15,772 nucleotides of DNA, taken from positions 1 to 15,772 of the forward strand of contig CAZTJA010000070.1 in assembly GCA_964613745.1 (NCBI GenBank). The letters are read 5' to 3'. Positions 1 through 6,588 of the stretch are shown here, one piece after another. The position numbers were made by a program, and so were the translations under genes. The notes under the pieces are model-generated. The model ran no database searches. It had not been told where the DNA came from and worked only from the letters and a program-made list of their open reading frames with translations. The DNA comes from CAZTJA01 sp964613745. Its GTDB lineage: Bacteria; Desulfobacterota; Desulfomonilia; Desulfomonilales; Desulfomonilaceae. Within the stretch, counting starts at the first letter, position 1. Each line of letters begins with the position of its first letter.

Positions 1-615
1 GGTGTCTTTTACAACCCACTGATCTCGCTGCCGGGTTTGCAAGGAAACAATCCGGAAAAATGGTGGATCAGCTTGCCCCAATACCGATTCTCACCAATCA
101 GCGCTCAGAGAAAATCATACCAGGTCGCCGTCAATGGACAGATACCGGTATCTGAGCTGTACAACTTGAGGCTCAAGATACAGAAGCCATGTGACGGCAA
201 CCAATTAATTCTTCAGCTCAGTGAAATTCATCAGAATTCATTTATCGACATCATCTTCTTTTCTGATTCAGAGGTAACACAGACCATCCGTCGCATAGAT
301 CTGGAAAAGAGTGCCAAATCCAGAATTGCCATTGAGCTTCCCCCAAACACCAATGAGCTGGAAATGAGATTTTCCCCCAGTTCAGATTTTTTTCTGAGCG
401 GCCTCAACCTGTCGGATGATGGATTGCTTTGGCCCTGGAATTGTAAAGGCACGATGGTTCTAAACAGCAAGTCCGAAGCTAACCCTATAACGGTTACATT
501 CGACATTGCACAGCTAGTTCCAAAGCCGCTGCGAAACAGAAGCATATCGGTGATTGACGACAAGGGCTGCAGTGTACTCGTTGAGTTCGGTCCGGATTTA
601 GTTAAAACGCAATGA
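1..615 (+). CDS. 3' end of a protein of unknown function (5' end outside window)
   Basis: The frame is open from the first base of the window, so the gene starts upstream; a TTG at 37 is only an internal possible start. About 204 residues are visible, ending in TGA at 613-615. The visible part has a Trp/Pro-rich stretch (NNPEKWWISLPQY) followed by alternating hydrophobic and polar segments that suggest beta-rich structure. There is no clear membrane segment and no catalytic motif that I recognise. I cannot name a family. No terminator is evident after it, and the next genes run on the opposite strand. Confidence 0.7.
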   Translation, partial: GVFYNPLISLPGLQGNNPEKWWISLPQYRFSPISAQRKSYQVAVNGQIPVSELYNLRLKIQKPCDGNQLILQLSEIHQNSFIDIIFFSDSEVTQTIRRIDLEKSAKSRIAIELPPNTNELEMRFSPSSDFFLSGLNLSDDGLLWPWNCKGTMVLNSKSEANPITVTFDIAQLVPKPLRNRSISVIDDKGCSVLVEFGPDLVKTQ

Positions 616-674
616 CAACGGGGAGCTCCAAGAACAGCCTTGCGATCACGACATTCAAGTTGGTCAATTAACGT
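616..674. other. Short intergenic gap
   Basis: Between the partial upstream gene and the convergent small frameshifted ORF. I see no hairpin with a T run and no further coding frame. Confidence 0.4.
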
Positions 675-855
675 TTAAAATTCTTCGTTGTGGGCGAAAG
701 GTGGTCCATAAATTCCCTTAGCGCTGATGTCCTCGTCACCCGATCCGTGAGCCACCCCAATTGAATATAACTGAAGTATCGTGTTCCCGACGGGAATACA
801 TAGCCTGCTCAATAATTCCTAAACCATTAACCAATTCGTTTCGTGTGATCCTCAT
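675..855 (-). pseudogene. Small unknown ORF needing a +1 frameshift at GGG-TGA-C
   Basis: An ATG at 855-853 opens a 39-codon frame that ends at TGA 738-736 and begins MRITRNELVNGLGIIEQ. In the +1 frame the sequence stays coding-like across that stop, reading DEDISAKGIYGPPF and ending at TAA 677-675. Removing one base of the GGG just before the TGA gives a continuous 59-residue protein. The ORF starts 30 bases after the stop of the selenoprotein gene on the same strand. It may be a frameshifted remnant, a sequencing error or a programmed +1 shift; UGA followed by C is the weak stop context used in prfB. I do not recognise the family. Confidence 0.4.
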
Positions 856-885
856 TTCACCACAGGGGTGTTGAAATAATTGGGT

Positions 886-1167
886 TTATTCTTTTTCGAC
901 AAGGAACCGAGCATTCTCAATGACCGATAGTATCTTTGATTCATCAACAATATCTTCATTAAATTTTACGGTCATGTGCTTATCCGCGTAGCTTGCCTGC
1001 ACATCCACTATCCCATCCAGCTGCCAAACCGCGCTCACGGCGCGTGATTCACATCCTACTCAGGTCATGCCTTCAATCTTAAGGTTTAGCGTTTGAGCAT
1101 CGTGATTAGGCTCATGTTCTGCGGAAGTTTTTACGTCACCTTCAGCAACCCCGGACACGCCGGGCAT
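886..1167 (-). CDS. HMA-domain selenoprotein module (93 aa if translated separately, Sec36)
   Basis: If the first UGA is a stop, an ATG at 1167-1165 could start a separate HMA protein with Sec at residue 36. No convincing Shine-Dalgarno precedes it. Its first 30 residues are a hydrophilic, linker-like stretch, which favours the fusion reading. Whatever the start, the UGA at 1062-1060 must be read through for the HMA domain to exist. The domain shows conservation on both sides of the UGA, with KIEGMT before it and VGCESRAV after it. Sec in place of Cys in UxxC motifs is the usual selenoprotein pattern, and Sec forms of MerP/HMA-like proteins have, as I recall, been reported in Deltaproteobacteria. 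Confidence 0.55.
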
Positions 1168-1413
1168 TGGTCTGGGTGCTCAATTGAGGGCATCTGTGGG
1201 ACAAACCTTGCTGCACGAACCGTCTCCAACGCAGTCGTATGCACGAGGATTATCGGCAACCATGCGATCGCCCAGATCAATCATCTCGTATACATTCCTT
1301 GAACATACATCGACGCACAATCCACAACCTGAACATTTGTCCCGATCGACAGAAACGCTATATGATGGGGTCCAAGGTCGACCGTCTTTTGTCAGAGCTT
1401 TATAATATTCCAT
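886..1413 (-). CDS. Candidate ferredoxin-HMA fusion selenoprotein with two in-frame UGA (Sec) codons
   Basis: Start ATG 1413-1411, with a weak GGGTG ribosome site ahead, and TAA at 888-886. Reading both TGA codons as Sec gives 175 residues. Residues 20-77 are a ferredoxin domain with C27xxC30xxC33xxxC37 and C61xxD64xxC67xxxC71P. Sec78 follows directly, then a hydrophilic linker of about 30 residues, then an HMA domain (about 108-175) with G-M-T-U118-V-G-C121. In HMA proteins the motif is GMTCxxC, so UGA falls exactly on the first metal-binding Cys. The remaining HMA fold is intact (QLDGIVDVQASYADK, then VKFNEDIVDESKILSVIENA). Both UGAs are followed by matching SECIS-like hairpins. Likely role, inferred: binding or redox handling of a soft metal, or a thiol/selenol redox step coupled to an Fe-S cluster. 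If UGA 1182-1180 is a true stop, the locus is two genes. No signal peptide is visible. Confidence 0.65.
1030..1062 (-). promoter_or_regulatory. Candidate bacterial SECIS element 2 (with UGA 1062-1060)
   Basis: Fifteen bases after the UGA comes CGCGC (1044-1040), loop CGTGA (1039-1035) and GCGCG (1034-1030). Stem length, loop length, distance from UGA and the CGTG loop start are identical to element 1. A competing fold, TCACG-CGC-CGTGA, also exists but has fewer GC pairs. Confidence 0.65.
1150..1182 (-). promoter_or_regulatory. Candidate bacterial SECIS element 1 (with UGA 1182-1180)
   Basis: Fifteen bases after the UGA comes CCCGG (1164-1160), loop CGTGT (1159-1155) and CCGGG (1154-1150). 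This is a perfect 5-bp GC stem. The apical loop begins 21 nt after the UGA and has G as its second base, which fits the known bacterial SECIS pattern of a G in the first two loop positions and a loop roughly 16-37 nt downstream. Confidence 0.5.
1180..1413 (-). CDS. Ferredoxin module (77 aa if the first UGA terminates)
   Basis: This is the conservative product of the 5' part of the locus. It is a small cytoplasmic electron carrier for two cubane-type clusters. Cluster motif 1 is C27xxC30xxC33xxxC37, where the last Cys is followed by Ser rather than Pro. Motif 2 is C61xxD64xxC67xxxC71P, in which Asp replaces the second Cys. Asp at this position is known in Pyrococcus furiosus ferredoxin and Desulfovibrio africanus ferredoxin III, where the site can exchange between 3Fe-4S and 4Fe-4S forms. 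The domain could end naturally after CPTDALN. However, the frame continues through TGA into the HMA domain, and a SECIS-like hairpin follows that TGA. Confidence 0.75.
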   Translation of the reverse strand: MEYYKALTKDGRPWTPSYSVSVDRDKCSGCGLCVDVCSRNVYEMIDLGDRMVADNPRAYDCVGDGSCSKVCPTDALN

Positions 1414-1510
1414 TTTTGTTTCACCCGCTTCGGCATTTAGATTCGAATTGGAAATGAGAATGCTTCAAATGTCTCGATACGAAAGTTTTTCTATTCCGAC
1501 GAATTCCTGT

Positions 1511-1540
1511 TTGATCTTTGTCTGCCACCTTGACTATAGT
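1511..1540 (+). promoter_or_regulatory. Candidate sigma70-type promoter for the hydroxyacid dehydrogenase
   Basis: TTGATC at 1511-1516 and TATAGT at 1535-1540 with an 18-base spacer match the -35 and -10 consensus at four and five of six positions. Transcription would begin about 30 bases before the ATG at 1576. Confidence 0.45.
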
Positions 1541-1575
1541 ACTTCTTTTTATGACGAAAAGCATGTAGGTCTCAC

Positions 1576-2550
1576 ATGAAAATTCTAATCTGTGGAAAAG
1601 CTTTTCCCGATTGCAAAGAAGAACTGACGCCTCTATTGCCGGATGACGACGTTCAAAATTGCCCAACCGACAAGGTAGTGGAGATCGGGGTTGCAAGTGA
1701 TGTAATCATCCCGACCATGCACAAATTGGAAACCGAGTTGATCGAGAATACTCGTGCACGTTTGATTCACCAGTGGGGAGTGGGTCTCGAGGGTGTAGAT
1801 ATACCTCTCGCTACTGCACGAGGAATACTTGTTTGCAATGTTCCGGCGGATAAAACCGTCAATGCCGATTCTACCGCCGAACACGCTGTGCTCTTAATGC
1901 TTGCAGCCGCAAGGCGCATCAGAGAATGTTTCAGTGCTTTTCAATTAGATAAATGGGGATGGCCCTCCGGGGACACCCTGATCGGCGGCACCGCATTGAT
2001 CGTTGGATTGGGAAATGTCGGAACAGCCCTGGCTATGAGGCTTAAAGCTTTCGGCATGAAGATAATGGCCATAAAAAGGACGCCGTCTCCCGAACTCCAA
2101 GAACAACTCGGAATTTCACGCCTGGAAACGTTGGACAAACTGCACGAATTATCGCGGCAAGCTGATTTCGTTATTTCCACGATCGTTCTCAATGAAATTA
2201 CGAGAGGAATATTCGACAAGAGTGTTTTTTCGGTGATGCCTCACGGATCTTACTTCATTAATGTTTCTCGAGGCCCAGTGGTAAATGAGTCCGATTTGTA
2301 CGATGCTTTGAAGACAGGGAAACTTGCGGGTGCCGGACTGGACGTTTTTGCCGTTGAACCCACGACTGAGGACAATCCACTATTATCATTGCCGAACGTC
2401 ATAGCCACCCCCCATATTGGCGGAGCTACCCGACGGAATTATCGAGATATTGCTCAAATTGTTGCAGCCAATATTAACAGACACAAGAGGGGGGAGATTC
2501 CCAATTATTGTGTGAATCAGGTGGATTTAGTCACGATGGGCGTGTTGTAA
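1576..2550 (+). CDS. D-isomer-specific 2-hydroxyacid dehydrogenase (NAD-dependent)
   Basis: 324 residues, the usual length for the family. It interconverts a D-2-hydroxyacid and a 2-oxoacid with NAD(H) in the cytoplasm. The Rossmann motif GLGNVG is at 144-149. Catalytic Arg232 lies in NVSRGPVV, Glu261 in DVFAVEP and His280 in TPHIGGAT, so the Arg-Glu-His set is complete. There is no C-terminal ACT domain, so it is not a long-form SerA. The substrate cannot be read from sequence; glyoxylate, phosphoglycerate-like and 2-oxoacid enzymes share these motifs. It is transcribed alone, divergently from the ferredoxin/HMA locus, and its last 20 bases overlap the convergent DHH gene. Confidence 0.92.
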   Translation: MKILICGKAFPDCKEELTPLLPDDDVQNCPTDKVVEIGVASDVIIPTMHKLETELIENTRARLIHQWGVGLEGVDIPLATARGILVCNVPADKTVNADSTAEHAVLLMLAAARRIRECFSAFQLDKWGWPSGDTLIGGTALIVGLGNVGTALAMRLKAFGMKIMAIKRTPSPELQEQLGISRLETLDKLHELSRQADFVISTIVLNEITRGIFDKSVFSVMPHGSYFINVSRGPVVNESDLYDALKTGKLAGAGLDVFAVEPTTEDNPLLSLPNVIATPHIGGATRRNYRDIAQIVAANINRHKRGEIPNYCVNQVDLVTMGVL

Positions 2551-3670
2551 CCGTCGGTCCCAATCGATTAATCCTGTGGGATTCATGACGGCTGTGGAGT
2601 ATTTCACTCACCTTACGAGGTTGACATCCTTCACGTTTTATTTGTTTGAGAAACCGCTTGATTAACTTGGACGGAAGTTCTTGTCTGTCTATAGTGCTCA
2701 TTCCTCCTAATGGAATCAAACCGCCGGCCATTTCTTTGTGCCCGCCTGCCGACCCAAGTCGACCTATAATTCGTCTGAGGACCACACCTGCTCTGTAAGT
2801 TCGTGAAGTGGAACGCAGTGACAGGACGAATTCATCACCCTTGTAGCCCATGCACAGGGACCATGCAGTTCCTTCGAGCCGTAACAAAAGGTCGGCGAGC
2901 TCCGGGATGATTGATTCCGAGTGGATTTCTCCGAGGCATGAAACCGCGACATCCCTGTAGATCGTAGTTTGACTTAGCCCACACAAATAGTCTTCGAAGT
3001 AGTTTAAAGATAGAGCCGGTCTCTCGATAAGAGCGATCACTTTCGGGTTCGTGAGTGTGGAAAGATAGGTAAAGGCATTCAAATCGGCTTTCACGGCTCC
3101 GCGAGTGAGAGAATTCGTGTCCGCTTTAATGCCGTACAGCAGAGCATTTGCCATGGATCGCGTGGGAATCATACCTGCCGAAAGTAGATATTCCGTGATA
3201 ATGGTGGATGTTGCTCCGCATCCAGGTCTGATGTCATGAAAAGCCGCATGGAGAGATGCCTTTCGAAGCGGATGATGATCAATTACAATAAGAGGACTTG
3301 CATCTTTAGAATATAGGAGATTGTTTCCGGTTCCAGGCTGGGCATCGATGAGTGCTACACCGTGATAATCCGAAGAGTTAAGCTTGGCGAGGCGATTCAT
3401 TTTTATCCGCAGCCTCTGAACCATAGCCTTGTTTTCAGCCCTGCTTATTACGCCCCCATATCCAATGTCCGATTTGATTCCGAACTTTTTTGCCAACAGA
3501 TTTGAAAAACCGTAGGCCCCGGCTATGCTGTCCGGATCCGGGTTATTATGGCATAGAACGAGAATGCGCTTGCTTCCGACTCCTTTAAGAAGACCGGCTA
3601 AATTCTTGACCTTAGCCTCAGATCGGCTCAGGTCCCATTTCAATTGATTTATCAATCCGGTTTGATCCAT
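2531..3670 (-). CDS. DHH/DHHA1-family phosphoesterase (NrnA/RecJ-like)
   Basis: 379 residues. The family hydrolyses phosphoester bonds using two Mn ions; NrnA members degrade short oligoribonucleotides or 3'-phosphoadenosine phosphate. Visible motifs are H41-x-x-PD45-x-D47 (motif I), an Asp in VALIDAQ near 109 (motif II), D131-H132-H133 (motif III), an Asp in IKADTNS near 184 (motif IV), and the DHHA1 signature GSAGGHKEMAGG at 306-317. The first 30 residues form a predicted helical extension not found in short NrnA proteins. The basic C-terminal tail also extends past DHHA1. The ribosome site before the ATG at 3670 is weak. The substrate is not certain: nanoRNA, pAp and c-di-nucleotide products are all possible. 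Confidence 0.88.
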   Translation of the reverse strand: MDQTGLINQLKWDLSRSEAKVKNLAGLLKGVGSKRILVLCHNNPDPDSIAGAYGFSNLLAKKFGIKSDIGYGGVISRAENKAMVQRLRIKMNRLAKLNSSDYHGVALIDAQPGTGNNLLYSKDASPLIVIDHHPLRKASLHAAFHDIRPGCGATSTIITEYLLSAGMIPTRSMANALLYGIKADTNSLTRGAVKADLNAFTYLSTLTNPKVIALIERPALSLNYFEDYLCGLSQTTIYRDVAVSCLGEIHSESIIPELADLLLRLEGTAWSLCMGYKGDEFVLSLRSTSRTYRAGVVLRRIIGRLGSAGGHKEMAGGLIPLGGMSTIDRQELPSKLIKRFLKQIKREGCQPRKVSEILHSRHESHRINRLGPTVTTRPS

Positions 3671-3703
3671 ATCTTTGCCGGCAATAATTAATAATATCTA
3701 GTT

Positions 3704-3718
3704 TCCGATTGAATCGGA
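3704..3718. repeat. Perfect 7-bp inverted repeat between the DHH and FabI/FabZ genes
   Basis: TCCGATT-G-AATCGGA lies in the 85-base gap upstream of the DHH gene. The one-base centre makes it a poor RNA hairpin, so a dimeric-protein operator is more likely than a terminator. Confidence 0.35.
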
Positions 3719-3755
3719 TTTAGGTCAAGTCAAATTTGCACAATAATTCAAGCGA

Positions 3756-5339
3756 TTAATCATCTTCATCGCCGCCGAAGGACGACATCATCTTCTTCAC
3801 CACACGGTCATTGAGAATCATTCCACGAATTACTCCCTTTGACCGAGCGTAACGGTTTTCCACGTAGGCATTGAGTGCCAGATTCCGTTTTTCCGGCATT
3901 CTGATTACTCCCATTATGGTTAAAGTCTCTCCGGGAGGTGCCATCGTGTTTAAATCCGGAAATTCCGTACCCGTCAAAATAGGAACCATCTTCTTATCGG
4001 TAAGTTTCTTTAACATCATAAATGTGCCGAACTGTGCAACGGCTTCCATTTGTAAATGGCCGCCAAACAATGGCATGCCTACAAAATGATCTTTTAATAT
4101 AGGGTTTTGCTCCGGGGTTGGAATTGTATACCTGGCGTAGCCCATGAATCCGTCATATATGTCGCCGTCTTCCATGACAACTCTGTCGAGGAAGAGAAAA
4201 TTTTCTCCGTACATTGAAAGTGTTTCTCTGATTTCATCCCTGTCGAAACATAACCACTTCCGATTTATTGATGCTTTTTTTTGGGGTGGAGGAATGCTTT
4301 CAGCGACATCGATTTCGGTAACCCCGGTTAAATCGCGATAATATACTTGTCTGACATCACCTGGATTGTATTTACCTGACTTCAAAAATTCCTGTATGAC
4401 CAACTTTCCGGATGCGTCTCTCACGAATTCCGAAATAATTTCAACACCCTTTCTGAGTACGGAAAATGTGCCGATTCGTCTCAAGTTACCGTAGAATCCC
4501 TGGACAATTTCATTGAGGCGGCCAAGAGCTTTGGTCTGGGTTATCTCCCGCCAATTCTGATCGAGAAATTCCTTCACCACCATGAGAAGTGAGTCCCATC
4601 CGGCCAATTCTTTAAGACCGATCTCCATTTGATCATAGCAGGGTCTCATTTCGTCCGATAAACGTGAGTTGAATTTCAGTTCAGTGAGGTAATTATGGAC
4701 CACCGCCACTTCGATACCTGTGAAGAACTGTGACGATTGTGTCCAAGCCTCTGGTAAAGCAGCCACTAATGTACGGTATCCTCTTTTAGCCCTTCGAAGC
4801 GCCAAATTTTCAAGATGCTTCTTTGTATCGAAGATGAAATAAGGGAGCTTTCCTCTATAAGTCAGCGCCAAAAATTGCGTGTCCAGGTCCGTGATCCTCT
4901 TCAGACCTGAAATGGTATCATCGAATGATCGAGCATTTACATAATAGACGTTTCGCTTTACCGCAGTGGCTAGATCAGAAAATGTTTGATTACCTTTGAG
5001 AATATCTCCCACTGCCTTCATTACTGAAGGTTGCCGCGGAAATCCCCCTGCAACCGTATGAATGACCGCATCGAGCCGATGCACACCTTTTTCAATCAAC
5101 CATTCTTGAATGTTGTTCAAATCCGAAAACACACGATCCCTGTGATCACTATGATAACGCAAAGGTATATCGATCATTTCAGCCCCGATACCCTCAAAAA
5201 AACCAGCTTCTCGAGGGTCTTCGGGATGTAGAGTGGTGCCGAACACTTTTGCCCCGGCTGAAACCGCCGCTTCAGCGATAGAGGCTCCATATCCGCCCGC
5301 TCGGGCACCGATTACGAGAAAATTCTTGTCATGCAGCAT
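3756..5339 (-). CDS. Fusion of an SDR/FabI-like reductase domain and a FabZ-like hot-dog dehydratase domain
   Basis: 527 residues from ATG 5339, chosen because GGGAG lies 8 bases upstream; a longer frame from 5405 lacks this. Residues 1-215 form a Rossmann SDR domain. It has GARAGGYG at 11-18, HTVAGG at 94-99, and Y167 with K173/K174 in the spaced arrangement typical of enoyl-ACP reductase FabI. A helical linker runs from about 220 to 345. Residues 360-520 are a hot-dog fold with FLFLDRVV (381-388) and DHFVGMP (417-423). H418 and E432 occupy the FabZ/FabA catalytic positions. It probably acts on acyl-thioesters in fatty acid or a related acyl-chain synthesis, joining dehydration with enoyl reduction. 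That coupling is inference. The very acidic C-terminus (DEDD) is unremarkable. Confidence 0.8.
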   Translation of the reverse strand: MLHDKNFLVIGARAGGYGASIAEAAVSAGAKVFGTTLHPEDPREAGFFEGIGAEMIDIPLRYHSDHRDRVFSDLNNIQEWLIEKGVHRLDAVIHTVAGGFPRQPSVMKAVGDILKGNQTFSDLATAVKRNVYYVNARSFDDTISGLKRITDLDTQFLALTYRGKLPYFIFDTKKHLENLALRRAKRGYRTLVAALPEAWTQSSQFFTGIEVAVVHNYLTELKFNSRLSDEMRPCYDQMEIGLKELAGWDSLLMVVKEFLDQNWREITQTKALGRLNEIVQGFYGNLRRIGTFSVLRKGVEIISEFVRDASGKLVIQEFLKSGKYNPGDVRQVYYRDLTGVTEIDVAESIPPPQKKASINRKWLCFDRDEIRETLSMYGENFLFLDRVVMEDGDIYDGFMGYARYTIPTPEQNPILKDHFVGMPLFGGHLQMEAVAQFGTFMMLKKLTDKKMVPILTGTEFPDLNTMAPPGETLTIMGVIRMPEKRNLALNAYVENRYARSKGVIRGMILNDRVVKKMMSSFGGDEDD

Positions 5340-5481
5340 TTTTGTTCTCCCAGAATTGGGACACTTTAACTGGATCACGTTACTAAACCGAAAATTTTGC
5401 GTCAAGGCGAACGTTTACAGTAAATCCGTTATTGTATCCAAATGCTAATCAGGCTAAGAGTTTCTTACTCATTATTGGATA

Positions 5482-6243
5482 ATGGTGAATTCAATGACAT
5501 GGAATAAGCGAAAAGAAGAATTGGCGCGTCGCATCGTTGAAATGCTCTACTCGAATCGAATGATTCGGACCTTCTATCGAGATAAACCTGAAGGTTGGAA
5601 TTTGATTTCCGGTCTCTACAGCCCTGTTTACATTCAGCTCCGGCCACTCATATCTTTTCCGAATGTTTTCCGAACCGTCTGCGAAGCAATGGCCGAGATG
5701 GTAAAAGAAGAGGCGCCCGGCACCACAAAGATTATTGGAATAGCAATGGCGGGTGTTCCGCTATGTGCCGGGATGGCAGTGTGCGGCGATATTTCTGCAG
5801 GATTTACACGTAAAATCGAAGGGGTGAAATCGGTTGAGGCACTTCGCTCCACGATACAATCGTACGGTGAACACTCATTACTCGAAGGTGAGTTAAAGGA
5901 TTCGGAAAATATAGTGCTCGTGGATGATCTCGTTACCAAATTTGACAGCAAGCTGGTAGCTCTTGAGCAGATTCGGATGGAAACGTCAAATAGGAATCTT
6001 CATGACGTGAAATGCGATACCATTGCAGTGGTTTTAGACAGGGAGCAAGGCGGCAAACAAGCCGCTGCAGCCATAGGAAAGAAGCTCATAAGTTTGGTCG
6101 ATTTTAGGACTCTAGGGTTGCCTCTTTTGAGAGACGCTATGAACAGCTACGAGTGGGAAGTCATTTCGGATTATTTGGAGCAGCCGGACAAATATCAGAA
6201 TATTGAGGTTCAGAAAGAATTGTCTAAGCGAGCTGCGAAATAA
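5482..6243 (+). CDS. Orotate phosphoribosyltransferase-like protein (PyrE-like)
   Basis: 253 residues, type I phosphoribosyltransferase fold. The PRPP-binding loop is IVLVDDLVTKFDSK, with the paired Asp of the family. Upstream is SGLYSPVYIQLRP, matching the OPRT SGxxSPxY segment, and VLDREQGG is the typical OPRT DR-x-x-GG segment. The expected role is transfer of phosphoribose from PRPP to orotate in pyrimidine synthesis. The segment after SPVY has Gln rather than the usual Asp, and the PRPP loop lacks the common TTG tripeptide, so a related base specificity is possible. Starts at 5482 and 5494 are both in frame; the latter has GGTG six bases upstream. It is divergent from the FabI/FabZ fusion. 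Confidence 0.82.
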   Translation: MVNSMTWNKRKEELARRIVEMLYSNRMIRTFYRDKPEGWNLISGLYSPVYIQLRPLISFPNVFRTVCEAMAEMVKEEAPGTTKIIGIAMAGVPLCAGMAVCGDISAGFTRKIEGVKSVEALRSTIQSYGEHSLLEGELKDSENIVLVDDLVTKFDSKLVALEQIRMETSNRNLHDVKCDTIAVVLDREQGGKQAAAAIGKKLISLVDFRTLGLPLLRDAMNSYEWEVISDYLEQPDKYQNIEVQKELSKRAAK

Positions 6244-6274
6244 CTGATAATAGCGAGTTTCCACGCAATTTTAT

Positions 6275-6306
6275 TTGACACGAATTCTGCTTAAAGTTAG
6301 TATAAA
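6275..6306 (+). promoter_or_regulatory. Candidate promoter upstream of the rpsU leader
   Basis: A perfect TTGACA at 6275-6280 is followed 17 bases later by TAGTAT (6298-6303), with TATAAA overlapping at 6301-6306. Transcription from about 6310 would give rpsU a leader near 280 bases long. Confidence 0.5.
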
Positions 6307-6309
6307 TAG

Positions 6310-6480
6310 TTACTCGAATTTGCCGTTCCGCGAAAGACCGGAACGATCCTGACGACGCTTCGATAAGGCTTATCCAGCCGAAGCGATCGGTGGAAGGGAT
6401 TTGATACTCCAGCCAATATATTCTAGATAGAATTCATTTAAGCTCCCGAAAGGGAGCAGCCGTATCTTCCTTTGCAACAA
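6310..6480 (+). ncRNA. Structured leader or small RNA upstream of rpsU (class unknown)
   Basis: This part of the 345-base gap contains three strong hairpins. CGTTCCG/CGGAACG (6324-6330 with 6339-6345) has an 8-base loop. CGCTTCG/CGAAGCG (6356-6362 with 6379-6385) encloses an inner GATAA/TTATC stem. GCTCCC-GAAA-GGGAGC (6442-6457) closes on a GNRA tetraloop. GATAC near 6404 can pair with GTATC near 6462 to enclose the last hairpin. None is followed by a T run. I compared it by eye with c-di-GMP, cobalamin, TPP, SAM, Moco and SRP RNA patterns and found no match. It may be a cis-regulatory leader of rpsU or a separate RNA. Confidence 0.4.
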
Positions 6481-6531
6481 AATTAAGCGTGGTGGAGTCT
6501 CGTCTTATTGATGTGGTTTCCATCATCATCT

Positions 6532-6588
6532 ATGCCTTTTCGTAAGGCCAAAGTTTTATCAATCAGTGAAGAAAGGAGACTTAACTGA
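6532..6588 (+). other. Possible 18-codon leader ORF abutting rpsU
   Basis: ATG at 6532 opens a frame that ends in TGA at 6586-6588, directly next to the rpsU ATG at 6589. The rpsU Shine-Dalgarno (AAAGGAG) lies inside it. The arrangement would allow translational coupling, but the ORF itself has no clear ribosome site and may be chance. Confidence 0.2.

Noticed and set aside
231..563. 110-residue minus-strand ORF
   Set aside because: Opposite the open partial gene at 1-615, with Ser/Leu-rich antisense composition and no motif.
736..738. A third Sec codon at the UGA of the small ORF
   Set aside because: In-frame read-through gives only about five more codons before TAA, and no GC hairpin follows at the right distance. 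The +1 frame is far more coding-like.
5340..5405. 22-residue N-terminal extension of the FabI/FabZ fusion
   Set aside because: The ATG at 5339 has a strong ribosome site and starts directly at the Rossmann beta strand; the extension has neither.
6310..6480. Known riboswitch or SRP RNA upstream of rpsU
   Set aside because: Key conserved strings of c-di-GMP, cobalamin, TPP, SAM, Moco and SRP RNAs are not found by eye, so only an unnamed structured RNA is reported.
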